A DNA stretch of 64,000 nucleotides. It comes from a virus. The stretch spans positions 62,001-126,000 of IMG/VR virus record IMGVR_UViG_3300026484_000053. One strand, written 5' to 3'. The position numbers were made by a program, and so were the translations under genes. The notes under the pieces are model-generated. The model ran no database searches. It had not been told where the DNA came from and saw nothing but the letters and a program-made list of their open reading frames with translations. Below are positions 52,484 to 61,018 of this stretch, one piece after another. The stretch's first letter is position 1. Each line of letters begins with the position of its first letter.

Positions 52484-53004
52484 TACATATCCTTCGCTGC
52501 GTATTTAGTCTCGTCTATCGCCTTCCTAATGTATTCTGGCTTAACTAAGTTAATTATACGGAATTTTTCATTATTACTTTGTATAACGTCTTCAATTTCA
52601 GTTCTCTTAGCGCTTTTCTCTTCAAGCGGTGTATACACGTCAGTGTAATTATCTTTCCATTTTTCGTATCTAGCATCAGTCTTTAGTAGAACTTCATCAA
52701 ATGCCTTTGGTAATTCATTTATAGATCTTATACTGTTAAATAACATAATAAAATCCCACATAGCAGTGTTATCATAATAATCTTGTGCTATTGACTCTAT
52801 TAATTGCCCATCATCGACTCTATACTTTTCAATGTATTTTTCTTTATAATACTCTTGAGGCACTTTAAGATACTTTAATTTAGTAATATCCTGTACTTTA
52901 TATCCACCAAAATCAACAAGCCCAAAATCTAAAATTGAGTTTTGCATGTATAACTTCTTATGATTTTCCGTATTTGTTTCTATTATGTCTGCTATTATTC
53001 GCAT
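52483..53004 (-). CDS. Baseplate wedge protein (gp53-like), 173 aa
   Basis: RRIIAD-like start is MRIIADIIE, then LVDFGGYKVQDITKLKYLKV and QDYYDNTAMWDFIMLFNSI, the pattern of gp53, which links wedges and includes a LysM-like region. The ATG at 53004 is chosen over a TTG at 53013 because AAAGGA is correctly spaced to it and it overlaps the upstream stop. Confidence 0.85.
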   Translation of the reverse strand: MRIIADIIETNTENHKKLYMQNSILDFGLVDFGGYKVQDITKLKYLKVPQEYYKEKYIEKYRVDDGQLIESIAQDYYDNTAMWDFIMLFNSIRSINELPKAFDEVLLKTDARYEKWKDNYTDVYTPLEEKSAKRTEIEDVIQSNNEKFRIINLVKPEYIRKAIDETKYAAKDM

Positions 53005-53678
53005 TATTTCCAATCCTTTCTAGTCTTAACGCCGTATTCAGCGAACGACATGTTAATTTGCATCATTTTAGACGAACCGTCGTGGAAAGTACTAGGATAA
53101 CCTTGAGCAAAGTGCTCTACAGCAAAACTAGTTAACGCCATAGCATCGAACTTCATGTTCTTTTGAAGAACGTCGTTGCTGAACTTTATCTGAAAGAAAT
53201 ACGGACTTTTTAGCATAGCTCCACCAGCTACTCTTTCAGGTGCAGACCATAACTTAAAGTTCTTAATTATGTCTTGTACCATATCAGATTCTGCCTTACT
53301 TTGAGGTATAAACGTAAAACTACAGCTCCACTCTCTAAGACCAGTACCGTTATATACTTGCGTTAATTTAGGATCTGTTATAGTACCAAAGCTTGTAGCA
53401 CCTTTCTGAATAGCTTTACCTATTTTAGTACTTGAAGCAGCTTCCATAACGTCAGATAATATAGAACCGTCTTGGTTAAAATTGTGATTTATAGTCTCTC
53501 CTAAAGAGTTAGGCATTGGTAGAGTAATACCTCCAATAACAGTACTATTTGATTCAGACGCATCAGATAAACTAAGTAAGTCTTTAGTACCTGGTTTTAG
53601 TTCTTTAGCTATAAACGACACGTATGGAATATCGTCTCCAAATAGTTCTAGTGGGTAGTGAAATGATTGTCTTGACAT
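53004..53678 (-). CDS. Baseplate tail tube cap-like protein (gp48-like), 224 aa
   Basis: MSRQSFHYPLELFGDDIPYV followed by ITLPMPNSLGETINHNF and the C-terminal REWSCSFTFIPQSKAESDMV, FFQIKF are the features of gp48/gp54-type tube initiators, which have the tube fold plus extensions. Length is shorter than T4 gp48 (364 aa). The tape measure gene is next upstream. Confidence 0.65.
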   Translation of the reverse strand: MSRQSFHYPLELFGDDIPYVSFIAKELKPGTKDLLSLSDASESNSTVIGGITLPMPNSLGETINHNFNQDGSILSDVMEAASSTKIGKAIQKGATSFGTITDPKLTQVYNGTGLREWSCSFTFIPQSKAESDMVQDIIKNFKLWSAPERVAGGAMLKSPYFFQIKFSNDVLQKNMKFDAMALTSFAVEHFAQGYPSTFHDGSSKMMQINMSFAEYGVKTRKDWK

Positions 53679-53687
53679 TTAATCTCC

Positions 53688-55694
53688 TTATCTGCCGTCT
53701 ATAGCAAGTGTAAGCAATAACGAGTCGTTATCGCCAAAGTTATTTAAACCTACTTGTGGTTGTTTTTGTTCTTGTTGGTTTGAATTAATTATTATCGGTT
53801 GCTCTTTCTGTTCTTTCTTCTCTTGTACTTTTGGAACTTGGACACTAGGTGATATACTTTTAAGTTGTTCAATTCCTTTAGGCATAATAGCTTTAGAAGT
53901 AATCTTCTGAGAAGCTTCTTCATTAGTATTTATAGATGGCGCGCTATTATGCTTTTTAATCTTTACTTTAAGAGATTTTAACCTCTTCATTGTATTATCA
54001 TCCCAATCGTCATCTTGTATTAACTGATCGATTATTTGGCTTGGTAACTGTTCTATACTATCCCAATCTTTTATAATCGAATTTCCCAATAAGTTTTGTT
54101 CAAGTATACCTTTCTCTTCTAACGTATCCAAGTTATCTGAGCTGTCAGATCCTAAATTAGTACCTTGCTTAGCGTTAAAACTTGTTAGCGCTTTAGCATT
54201 ATATATACTTTCTTTATTCTGAGCGTCTGTTTTCTTACCAAAAACAAAATCACTTATGTTTTGGCTAACTTTAGATAAACCAGTTTTAGGTGCGTATTCC
54301 TCGCTTATAACTGAGTTTGTTAAACTAGTGTAATTTTCGTTACCTAACGATGCGCTAAGTGAGTTAAGATACTTTGTTTTTGTAGCGTTATCCCAATCAT
54401 TACCTTTAACTCTTTTTAATTCTTCTTCAAGGTAATCTTTAACGTTATCAGTACTTATAAGTTCAGGTGCTGAACTTTCAAGAGATTTAATTTCACCTTG
54501 TAAGTCTTCAGCTCTGTCAGGATCAGTTTCAACACTAAGTTGTTGTTTCATGTTTGGTAACAGTGCGTTGTTAATATAGTCGTACATTACGAAAGGAGAT
54601 TCTTTCTGATCATCTGGTATTTTATCGAATGGTTTTGCAAACATCTCATTAAGCTTTTCTCCTACCTTATCACCAAGCACATAACCAGCACTAGCTCCAA
54701 CAGCAGTACCTACAAGTCTAGCACCTGGTATTGGTAGTGGCGCTGCCATCATAAAGCCTATTTTAGCGCCACTAATTGCACCAGCTAGTCCACCACCAGT
54801 CTCAGCTATTACTTCTTTTCTATCGAAGTCATTATTTTTTAACTTATACTCTTTAGATGCATTATATACATCGTAAGCCATTAACGCAGCTCCTGCTAAG
54901 GGCATAGCCCTAGATGCTCCTTTACCAAGTCCTTTCATAAGACCTCTAGCACCTTTCTTAACGCCTTTACCTAAAGACTTGAAGCTAGAACCTTTAGATG
55001 CTTTAGAACTTTTATGATCGTTATTAGAGCCAAACATATCAAATATATTTGAACTTTGTTCTTTGTCTTTAGATATCGACGCGCTATCGTTCATTGAACT
55101 TGCGTCTACAGTACCTAATCCAGACTCTCTGTCTTTAAAGTCTATAGCGGTATCTTGCTCTTTTTTCTTTGGCTTTTTAATTTCTTGTAAAGCATCGTCT
55201 ATATTGTCTAGTTTTTCATTTATTTTCTGTAATTCAACAGAACTATTATGATTTGAACTTACTAATGGAGTACTAGATATACTAGATATACTAGATATAC
55301 TATGCGTATTAGCTTTATATTTGCCTGTCTTGTTATATGCTCTTTTGGTTTTAATATCTTGAACAACTTCTTCAATTTGTTCTGCACTACTTGCGTTTTT
55401 AATGTTTCCAGTGTTAACGACCTTGGATGAAGAGTCTGTATTTTGCACTTGATTGTCTTTATTTTTAGGCTTGGTATTTGGCTTGGTATTTGGCTTGGTA
55501 TTTGGCTTTTCATCTCTATTGTTATTAGAGCTGTTATCTTTAAGCATATACTTGGCACCTTTAAAAGTACTTCCTATAAGGTCTCCTATAGGATTGTCAG
55601 TAGCTAGACTAATTAAGGAGTCTTTCATATTATTTAGACCCTTTCCTGTAAGATCTTTAGTATTTCTAGCTACGTTTCTTGTTTTTTCGAACAT
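53688..55694 (-). CDS. Tape measure protein, 668 aa
   Basis: The position between the tube-like gene at 55710 and gp48, the length (T4 gp29 is 590 aa) and a Gly/Ala-rich hydrophobic zone with repeated GxxxG spacing (about 245-345, GARGLMKGLGKGASRAMPLA and AGAISGAKIG) fit a tape measure. Repeats of PNTK from 12-bp units and ISS from 9-bp units near residues 60-75 and 135-145 could change tail length or are just linkers. Tail length should scale with this protein. Confidence 0.75.
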   Translation of the reverse strand: MFEKTRNVARNTKDLTGKGLNNMKDSLISLATDNPIGDLIGSTFKGAKYMLKDNSSNNNRDEKPNTKPNTKPNTKPKNKDNQVQNTDSSSKVVNTGNIKNASSAEQIEEVVQDIKTKRAYNKTGKYKANTHSISSISSISSTPLVSSNHNSSVELQKINEKLDNIDDALQEIKKPKKKEQDTAIDFKDRESGLGTVDASSMNDSASISKDKEQSSNIFDMFGSNNDHKSSKASKGSSFKSLGKGVKKGARGLMKGLGKGASRAMPLAGAALMAYDVYNASKEYKLKNNDFDRKEVIAETGGGLAGAISGAKIGFMMAAPLPIPGARLVGTAVGASAGYVLGDKVGEKLNEMFAKPFDKIPDDQKESPFVMYDYINNALLPNMKQQLSVETDPDRAEDLQGEIKSLESSAPELISTDNVKDYLEEELKRVKGNDWDNATKTKYLNSLSASLGNENYTSLTNSVISEEYAPKTGLSKVSQNISDFVFGKKTDAQNKESIYNAKALTSFNAKQGTNLGSDSSDNLDTLEEKGILEQNLLGNSIIKDWDSIEQLPSQIIDQLIQDDDWDDNTMKRLKSLKVKIKKHNSAPSINTNEEASQKITSKAIMPKGIEQLKSISPSVQVPKVQEKKEQKEQPIIINSNQQEQKQPQVGLNNFGDNDSLLLTLAIDGR

Positions 55695-55709
55695 ATATAC
55701 TCCTTATAC

Positions 55710-56198
55710 CTAAACTCTACTTCTACCACTTTTAAACGTAACACTAAACTCAGCTATAGTATTTTGCGCTTCGTTATCTAAGTTAAGTCCACTTACGCCA
55801 ATTAGCATACAATTTTCGAATTTAGCTAACAATACTCTGTCTTTATTAAATGAATCTTTTATGTTTATCTCTATGTCTACTCTTTGTTCATCAGCATACC
55901 ATCTTTCCGCGTCTATAAACCATTTGCTAAAGTATCTGTTTAGCTCAGCTGCATTACGGTCTCTAAAATTTAATGTTATTAGATAATTTTCTAATTTACC
56001 TCTAGCAAACATCCATGTTTCAGAAATATATTCTTCAATAGGGCTATCAGCGTAATCTGGCAAAGTTATGTTTTTAAGACAAGTATTTAGAGTTTCGTCT
56101 CCACCTGCTAACGCAGTAAGTTTATCACCTACAAGCGTCATCGATATATCGAATTTGTTCTGTGCTGTCCAATTAGTGTTTCTTATATTATCTATCAT
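55710..56198 (-). CDS. Tail tube-fold protein, baseplate end, 162 aa
   Basis: WTAQNKFDISMTLVG, later NITLPDY, and AEFSVTFKSG at the end follow the tube fold (gp19/gp54 type). The main tube protein is at 22302, so this may be a tube initiator. ATG at 56198 is exactly the predicted +1 of the overlapping late box at 56204-56211, leaving no leader and no ribosome site, so it may be a leaderless message or the real start or promoter differs. Confidence 0.6.
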   Translation of the reverse strand: MIDNIRNTNWTAQNKFDISMTLVGDKLTALAGGDETLNTCLKNITLPDYADSPIEEYISETWMFARGKLENYLITLNFRDRNAAELNRYFSKWFIDAERWYADEQRVDIEINIKDSFNKDRVLLAKFENCMLIGVSGLNLDNEAQNTIAEFSVTFKSGRSRV

Positions 56199-56203
56199 AG
56201 TTG

Positions 56204-56215
56204 TATTTATAAATA
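56204..56215. promoter_or_regulatory. Bidirectional palindromic late promoter
   Basis: TATTTATAAATA is a perfect 12-bp palindrome that carries TATAAATA on the plus strand (56208-56215) and on the minus strand (56204-56211). It separates the tube-like gene at 56198 (minus) and the gene at 56248 (plus), whose predicted leader is 27 nt with AAAGG before ATG. Confidence 0.75.
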
Positions 56216-56247
56216 CATTTAAATAAACTACACGAAAGGCATATCAA

Positions 56248-56682
56248 ATGCAAGACAACAAAGAATTAAACGAGTTAATAGACGACGTTGAAGACAAAAA
56301 GTACATTGAATTTGCTAAAAAAGCAAAGAAATCATTAGAAGACAAAATAAGAAATAATCCAAAAATAACAAAAGCAAAAGCTGAATTAGATAGATTAAAT
56401 TCTCTTAAAGATGCGTTTGTAGCGCTACAAAAAGACAAGAAAGTTACTCCTGAAGAGCCTAAAGAAGAGCCTACTGATATTGAAGAGCCTACTGAGCCTA
56501 AAGAAGAGCCTACTGATATTGAAGAGCCTACTGAGCCTAAAGAAGAGCCTAAAGAAGAGCCTACTGATATTGAAGAGCCTAAAGAAGAGCCTACTGATAT
56601 TGAAGAGCCTAAAGAAGAGCCTACTGATATTGAAGAGCCTAAAGAAGAGCCTACTGAGCCTACTAAAGACGAAGATAAATAA
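56248..56682 (+). CDS. Acidic Pro/Glu/Thr repeat protein, possible prohead core protein, 144 aa
   Basis: Residues 1-70 are helical and Lys/Glu/Asp-rich (EFAKKAKKSLEDKIRNNPK), residues 75-144 are repeats based on EEPKEEPTDI from nearly 30-bp DNA units. It lies just upstream of the prohead protease and scaffold genes, where T4 has the core proteins gp67 and gp68, so a prohead core role is likely. The repeat tail is probably disordered. Confidence 0.5.
   Translation: MQDNKELNELIDDVEDKKYIEFAKKAKKSLEDKIRNNPKITKAKAELDRLNSLKDAFVALQKDKKVTPEEPKEEPTDIEEPTEPKEEPTDIEEPTEPKEEPKEEPTDIEEPKEEPTDIEEPKEEPTDIEEPKEEPTEPTKDEDK
56470..56660 (+). repeat. Coding repeat array, EEP/TDIEEPKEEP units
   Basis: The DNA repeats GAAGAGCCTAAAGAAGAGCC and related units about 30 bp long in frame, giving Glu-Pro-Thr-Asp-Ile repeats. 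Confidence 0.85.
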
Positions 56683-56704
56683 ATCTAAAATACAGAGGTA
56701 TAAT

Positions 56705-57538
56705 ATGAAATTAATTTTAGAAGAAGCTATTGAGTTAGACGGTTCTATAGAAGAAGAACTTAATGAGTCTAGTGGCGCTAAGGAGAGAAACTATTACCTT
56801 AGCGGTATATTTTCTACTCCAGAAGTAAAAAACAGAAACGGTAGAGTTTATTCAAGAGAACTTTGGGAATCATGCGTTGCTGAATACCAGAAAGAAATCT
56901 CTGAGAAAACTATTAATTCTCTTGGAGAATTAGAACATCCACCAAGATCAGAAGTAGATCCTATGCAAGCTGTTATTAGAATAATAGAACTTAAGATGAA
57001 AGATGGTAATGTTTGGGGTAAAGCTAAAATACTTAATAATAACGAACCTGAGACAAATAAATTAAAGGGTTTAGTTAAAGAAGGTATTAAGATTGGTGTT
57101 TCTTCAAGAGGTATTGGTTCAGTATCTAGCACAGGTGTTGTTGAGTCGTTTAAACTAATTTGTTACGATGTTGTAAAAACTCCAAGTGATTATAATGCTA
57201 ATCTATCTGGTGTAACTGAATCTGCTGGATTAATGCTTGAAAATGGTATTCTGAAAGATAAAGAGTTTAAAGTACTTGAAAGTGGCTGTATTGGCGAATG
57301 TTCGTTAGATTCTAAATTAGAAGAATCAGAATCAGGACTTAAAGCTTCAAACCTAGAAGTATTCAAGCAAATATTAGAATCTAAAGGTGCATCTATAATG
57401 TGTGACTTAAGTATATCTGAAAAAGAAGAAGTTCTTAAAGAATTTATTAATATTATTACGTCTACTAATGAAGATACATCACTTAAAGACGAAGAATTAG
57501 GTGTTAAACTGTTAGAGGCGTTATCGGTAGTGAAATAG
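56705..57538 (+). CDS. Prohead core protease (gp21-like), 277 aa
   Basis: RNGRVYSRELWESCVAEYQ, LGELEHPP (His near residue 78), then KIGVSSRGIGSV (Ser near 132) are the signature of T4-type prohead proteases (peptidase family U9/herpes-protease-like fold). It cleaves the scaffold and head proteins, typically after Glu. The ATG at 56705 is chosen over the longer frame beginning at 56480 because that part is the antiphase of the repeat gene and AGAGG precedes this ATG. The scaffold gene follows. Confidence 0.9.
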   Translation: MKLILEEAIELDGSIEEELNESSGAKERNYYLSGIFSTPEVKNRNGRVYSRELWESCVAEYQKEISEKTINSLGELEHPPRSEVDPMQAVIRIIELKMKDGNVWGKAKILNNNEPETNKLKGLVKEGIKIGVSSRGIGSVSSTGVVESFKLICYDVVKTPSDYNANLSGVTESAGLMLENGILKDKEFKVLESGCIGECSLDSKLEESESGLKASNLEVFKQILESKGASIMCDLSISEKEEVLKEFINIITSTNEDTSLKDEELGVKLLEALSVVK

Positions 57539-57586
57539 CTTTAATTAGCGAATTGCGCACGTACATTAACTTGTATTCTAAGCAAG

Positions 57587-57594
57587 TATAAATA
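57587..57594 (+). promoter_or_regulatory. Late box TATAAATA with a long leader to the scaffold gene
   Basis: Exact late box; predicted +1 near 57600 gives a 123-nt leader before ATG 57723, longer than at most late genes and containing the inverted repeat at 57631-57680. Confidence 0.7.
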
Positions 57595-57630
57595 CATTCA
57601 TAAGCTTACGTAAATAACGTATATACTTTA

Positions 57631-57680
57631 GTCGACATAGACTCTGACCGTAAAGTCATTTAAACTATGTTTTTGTCGAC
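57631..57680 (+). promoter_or_regulatory. Inverted repeat in the scaffold gene leader
   Basis: GTCGAC (57631-57636) pairs with GTCGAC (57675-57680), extended by ATAG/CTAT with a bulge, and a smaller GACT/AGTC (57640 and 57654) pairs inside. It could shield or stabilise the message of the abundant scaffold. Confidence 0.5.
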
Positions 57681-57722
57681 AGAAACAATCCGTAAGGAAA
57701 TAAAATTAAAACAGGAGACAAT

Positions 57723-58400
57723 ATGAAAGACTTATTAGAAAGTTTAGAAATGAGTGAAGAAGTTAAAACTTCAATCGCTGAAGCATTTGATAAACAAGTA
57801 CAAGAAAGTTCAGAAGCTAAAATTCAAGAAGCTTTAGAAGTTCAAAAAGAAGAACTAATAAAACTTGGAGAAGCATTTGCTAAAGAACATAAAGAAGAAT
57901 TAAAAGAAACTACAGATCTTTACTTATCAGAATTATCTGAAGAAGTAACTAAAGCGCAAGAACCAATGCTAGAAGCAGAGGTAGCAAAAGCTAAATATTC
58001 TGCATTAGTAGAAGGTATTACTGCAATAGTTGAAGCTGCTGGTATAGATATACTTGCGTTAGAATCTAAAGACTCTGAAAAAGAAGCTTTACAAGAAGCT
58101 GAAATTAAAGAGACTACTGCTAAAGTTGATTCTTTAATTAAAGAAAATGCTGACTTAAGAGCTCAAGTATCTAACTTATCAAAAGCTGGATTACTAAAAG
58201 AACTTCAAGAAGGTATGACTGAAACTCAAAAAGATTCATTTATGAAACTATCTGAAAACGTTGAATTCGTTTTATCTGAAAGTGCTGCATTTGTTGCATC
58301 ATTAACAGAAATTAAAGAATCTCTTAAAACAGTACCAGAAGTTAAAGAAGTTATTGAAGAATCTGCACCTGCAGTATCTAAATATAGCCACATGTGCTAA
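57723..58400 (+). CDS. Prohead scaffold protein (gp22-like), 225 aa
   Basis: Acidic, almost wholly helical (MKDLLESLEMSEEVKTSIAE, then long Glu/Lys/Ala helices with a coiled-coil zone around residues 125-170). Position between the protease and the major capsid gene and the sequence style match T4 gp22, the internal scaffold that is cleaved and lost. AGGAG precedes ATG. A Cys is found only at the very end (HMC). Confidence 0.85.
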   Translation: MKDLLESLEMSEEVKTSIAEAFDKQVQESSEAKIQEALEVQKEELIKLGEAFAKEHKEELKETTDLYLSELSEEVTKAQEPMLEAEVAKAKYSALVEGITAIVEAAGIDILALESKDSEKEALQEAEIKETTAKVDSLIKENADLRAQVSNLSKAGLLKELQEGMTETQKDSFMKLSENVEFVLSESAAFVASLTEIKESLKTVPEVKEVIEESAPAVSKYSHMC

Positions 58401-58418
58401 TCAGTTAATCTGATTAGG

Positions 58419-58426
58419 TATAAATA
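58419..58426 (+). promoter_or_regulatory. Late promoter box TATAAATA
   Basis: Exact late box; predicted +1 near 58432, 18 nt before the major capsid ATG 58450, with CAAGGA upstream of ATG. Confidence 0.8.
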
Positions 58427-58449
58427 CAAATAAAACAAGGAAATACATT

Positions 58450-59778
58450 ATGTTATTAACAGAAAAATACCAAGAATTACTAGAGTCTAAAAACTTTAAA
58501 GCTTTAGAAGATATTCAAAAAGATTCAATGGCTGTTCTTTTAGAGAACCAAGAAAAAGCGCTTTCAGAAGCTACAGTAGACGCAGACGTTGCTGATTTTA
58601 CACAAATCTTTTTACCATTAACAAGAAGAGTTCAACCAGCATTAATTGCTAATACTTTACTAGGTAACCAACCTTTAAATAAACCAACTGGTTTCATTTA
58701 CTCTTTAAGCTTCCATTACACAGGTATGGGTGCAGATGCTAACGATAAAACTGCTGGAAGAATTTCTCCTGTTGCTGGTGGTCAGATCATGACTGTTGTT
58801 TTAGAAGCTGGACAAGTTTTACCAAAAGGTACTATTGTTACTGTTGGCGGTGTTGCTGCTACTGTTATCCATTCTGAAGAAGGTGCTGTTTTAATTGATG
58901 CTAAAATTGGTTCTGCTGGAGCTGATATCAACGACGAAGCTGATTCTACTAAATTAGCTACATGTGTTAACACATTCTCTGACGAATTAGGTTTCAGAAA
59001 AGTACTTAAAGCTTACACTGGTTCTTTACCAACATCTGAAGCTGAATTATTAGGTTACAACATTGCTGAAATTGGATTTACAATTGCACAAGTTGGTGTT
59101 TCTGTTAGATCAAGAAAACTTAAAGCTGCTTACACAATGGAAATGTACCAAGATTTAAAAGCTGTTCATGGTTTAAGCGCTGATAAAATTCTTTTAGAGC
59201 AAATGTCAAATGAAATGAAATTAGAAATTGATAGAGAAGTTATTGATTTTGTTAATCTTAATGCTGAATCTGCTGGAGATTTTAAAATTGGTGGTACTAC
59301 TGCTGATGGTTCAACTAGATTTGAATTAGAAGGTATGGCTCATATCGGAATTAAAATTGCTAACGAAGCTAGAAAAATTGCTAAAAGTACAAGAAGAGGT
59401 AAAGGTAATGTTTTACTTGTATCTTCTAATGTTGTTACTGTTTTAGAAGCTATTAAAGGTTTCAAAGCATTTGATGTTAAATCTGCTGTAACTGCTGGTG
59501 TTAATGCTGTTGGTACATTTAATGGTATGACTGTTGTAGAAGATATTTTCTCTGATGCAGATTACTGTACAGTAATCTATAAAGGTTCTAACACTGATGC
59601 TATCGGTTATTACTCTCCATATGTTACATCTTCACCAATTAGATTAGTAGATCCTTCTAACGGTCAACCTTCAATCTTAATTAATACAAGATATGCACTT
59701 ACTAAAAACCCAATGGGCGGAGAAGTATATGCAAGAAGATTCTCAGTTGTATTCTCAAATGACGCAATCATCGGGTAA
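58450..59778 (+). CDS. Major capsid protein (gp23-like), 442 aa
   Basis: IFLPLTRRVQPALIANTLLG, then EIGFTIAQVGVSVRSRKLKA, YTMEMYQDLKAVHGL and EIDREVIDFVN are near-copies of conserved T4 gp23 blocks. The N-terminal 55-60 residues are acidic and probably removed by gp21 protease. Codon use here is notably T/A-ended and regular, as in highly expressed genes. A terminator hairpin follows. A second capsid-fold gene is at 23753. Confidence 0.95.
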   Translation: MLLTEKYQELLESKNFKALEDIQKDSMAVLLENQEKALSEATVDADVADFTQIFLPLTRRVQPALIANTLLGNQPLNKPTGFIYSLSFHYTGMGADANDKTAGRISPVAGGQIMTVVLEAGQVLPKGTIVTVGGVAATVIHSEEGAVLIDAKIGSAGADINDEADSTKLATCVNTFSDELGFRKVLKAYTGSLPTSEAELLGYNIAEIGFTIAQVGVSVRSRKLKAAYTMEMYQDLKAVHGLSADKILLEQMSNEMKLEIDREVIDFVNLNAESAGDFKIGGTTADGSTRFELEGMAHIGIKIANEARKIAKSTRRGKGNVLLVSSNVVTVLEAIKGFKAFDVKSAVTAGVNAVGTFNGMTVVEDIFSDADYCTVIYKGSNTDAIGYYSPYVTSSPIRLVDPSNGQPSILINTRYALTKNPMGGEVYARRFSVVFSNDAIIG

Positions 59779-59815
59779 AACCTTTGATTGATTTAATTTA
59801 GTCAATATTACGCTG

Positions 59816-59853
59816 ATAGCCAGATCTTAATTGGTCTGGCTATTTTAGTTTAG
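59816..59853 (+). terminator. Intrinsic terminator after the major capsid gene
   Basis: ATAGCCAGATC (59816-59826) pairs with GGTCTGGCTAT (59833-59843), one G-U, followed by TTTAGTTTAG. It lies about 38 nt after the capsid stop. The same core recurs at 60963-60990. Confidence 0.8.
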
Positions 59854-59882
59854 GGTATATTAACAAAAATAATTAATATTCC

Positions 59883-59904
59883 TTTAATGTCTTTATGTTA
59901 TAAT
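59883..59904 (+). promoter_or_regulatory. Bipartite promoter for the AAA ATPase gene
   Basis: TTTAAT (59883-59888), 10-nt spacer, TATAAT (59899-59904) with TG before it. A tandem ACTTATAT repeat (about 59928-59952) lies between it and ATG 59985. Confidence 0.7.
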
Positions 59905-59984
59905 TATATATGATAAACACTTATATACTTATATACTTATACGTAAGTTATAAAATTTATTAAATATTAAACAAACGAGACAAA

Positions 59985-60938
59985 ATGACAAACGCAACAG
60001 TAACAGCAGAATTTAATGGAAAAGAACTTACAATTAATCAAGTCAAAGATGGTAATATATCTTTTAATATAGGCAATACACCTGTTACTAGAAAATTAAA
60101 AGACGGTTCTTTTAAAATATCAGGTAACAAATACAAATACTGCCCAGTAGCTAATACTATAACATCATTTGATGATTCAAATGATTCAAAAATAATGTCA
60201 ACATATACAATGTTAACAACACGTACAAAGCCACTTTTTAATATTAATCAAAGATTTGACTTTTTAGGTAACTTTGTAAATATGGTAATTAAAGATATCA
60301 CAGCATCTTTACTTGTTCACGGAGAAGGTGGTCTTGGTAAAACACACACAATTAAAGAAAAACTTTCAGAAGCTAATTTAGTTGAAGGTGAAGACTATAT
60401 TTTTGTTAAAGGTTATAGTACAGCAAAAGCTCTATATAATACTCTATATGAAAATTCTACTAAACTTATTATCTTTGATGATTGTGATTCAGTTCTTCAA
60501 AACGCTACGTCTTTAAACATTCTTAAAGGTGCTTTAGATAATTACGATAAAAGAATTATTTCTTGGTTAAGTGCGCCTTTATTTGGTTCAGAGATACCTA
60601 ATAGCTTTGAATTTACAGGTAGAATTATCTTTATCAGTAACTTAAGTTCTGCAAAATTAAATCAAGCTGTTAAATCAAGAACGCTTGCAGTTGACTTAAG
60701 CATGAGCACACAAGATAAGTTAGATAGAATGAGAAATATTCTTGAATTTATCGTACCTGAATACTCTATAGAATTAAAGACAAAGGTTCTTGACTTTATA
60801 GATACGAATAGAAATATTTGCGCCGAATTAAATATGAGAACTCTTGAAAAATGTACTAAAACATTTTCATATTACGAGGGAATAGGTTTAGAAGACCAAG
60901 GTTTTGATGCTATTAAATACTTATTAAGTGCTGAATAA
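59985..60938 (+). CDS. AAA+ family ATPase, 317 aa
   Basis: Walker A GEGGLGKT (113-120), Walker B LIIFDDCD (about 155), sensor 1 IIFISN (about 212), and an arginine finger candidate in SRTL (about 227) are present. The rest, including the N-terminal 100 residues, is unrecognised. It has a promoter of the non-structural type although it lies between two late genes (major capsid and sheath), so it is probably a replication or host-takeover factor. It ends before a bidirectional terminator. Confidence 0.8.
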   Translation: MTNATVTAEFNGKELTINQVKDGNISFNIGNTPVTRKLKDGSFKISGNKYKYCPVANTITSFDDSNDSKIMSTYTMLTTRTKPLFNINQRFDFLGNFVNMVIKDITASLLVHGEGGLGKTHTIKEKLSEANLVEGEDYIFVKGYSTAKALYNTLYENSTKLIIFDDCDSVLQNATSLNILKGALDNYDKRIISWLSAPLFGSEIPNSFEFTGRIIFISNLSSAKLNQAVKSRTLAVDLSMSTQDKLDRMRNILEFIVPEYSIELKTKVLDFIDTNRNICAELNMRTLEKCTKTFSYYEGIGLEDQGFDAIKYLLSAE

Positions 60939-60962
60939 CAAAGTAATAAATGTAACGCTAAA

Positions 60963-60990
60963 ATAGCCAGGTCAACTAAGATCTGGCTAT
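60963..60990. terminator. Bidirectional terminator between convergent genes
   Basis: ATAGCCAGGTC (60963-60973) pairs with GATCTGGCTAT (60980-60990), one G-U. On the minus strand it is followed by TTTTAG, so it best ends the sheath transcript; it also follows the AAA ATPase on the plus strand. Same core as 59816-59843. Confidence 0.75.
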
Positions 60991-61018
60991 TATGGTTTGT
61001 GAATTCTGAGAGGAGCTA

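Noticed and set aside
53005-53013. TTG start for the gp53-like gene
   Set aside because: ATG 53004 has AAAGGA at proper distance and overlaps the upstream stop.
56480-56704. Long N-terminal extension of the prohead protease (KSLKKSLL repeats)
   Set aside because: It is a different-frame reading of the Glu/Pro repeat gene; the ATG at 56705 with AGAGG fits gp21.
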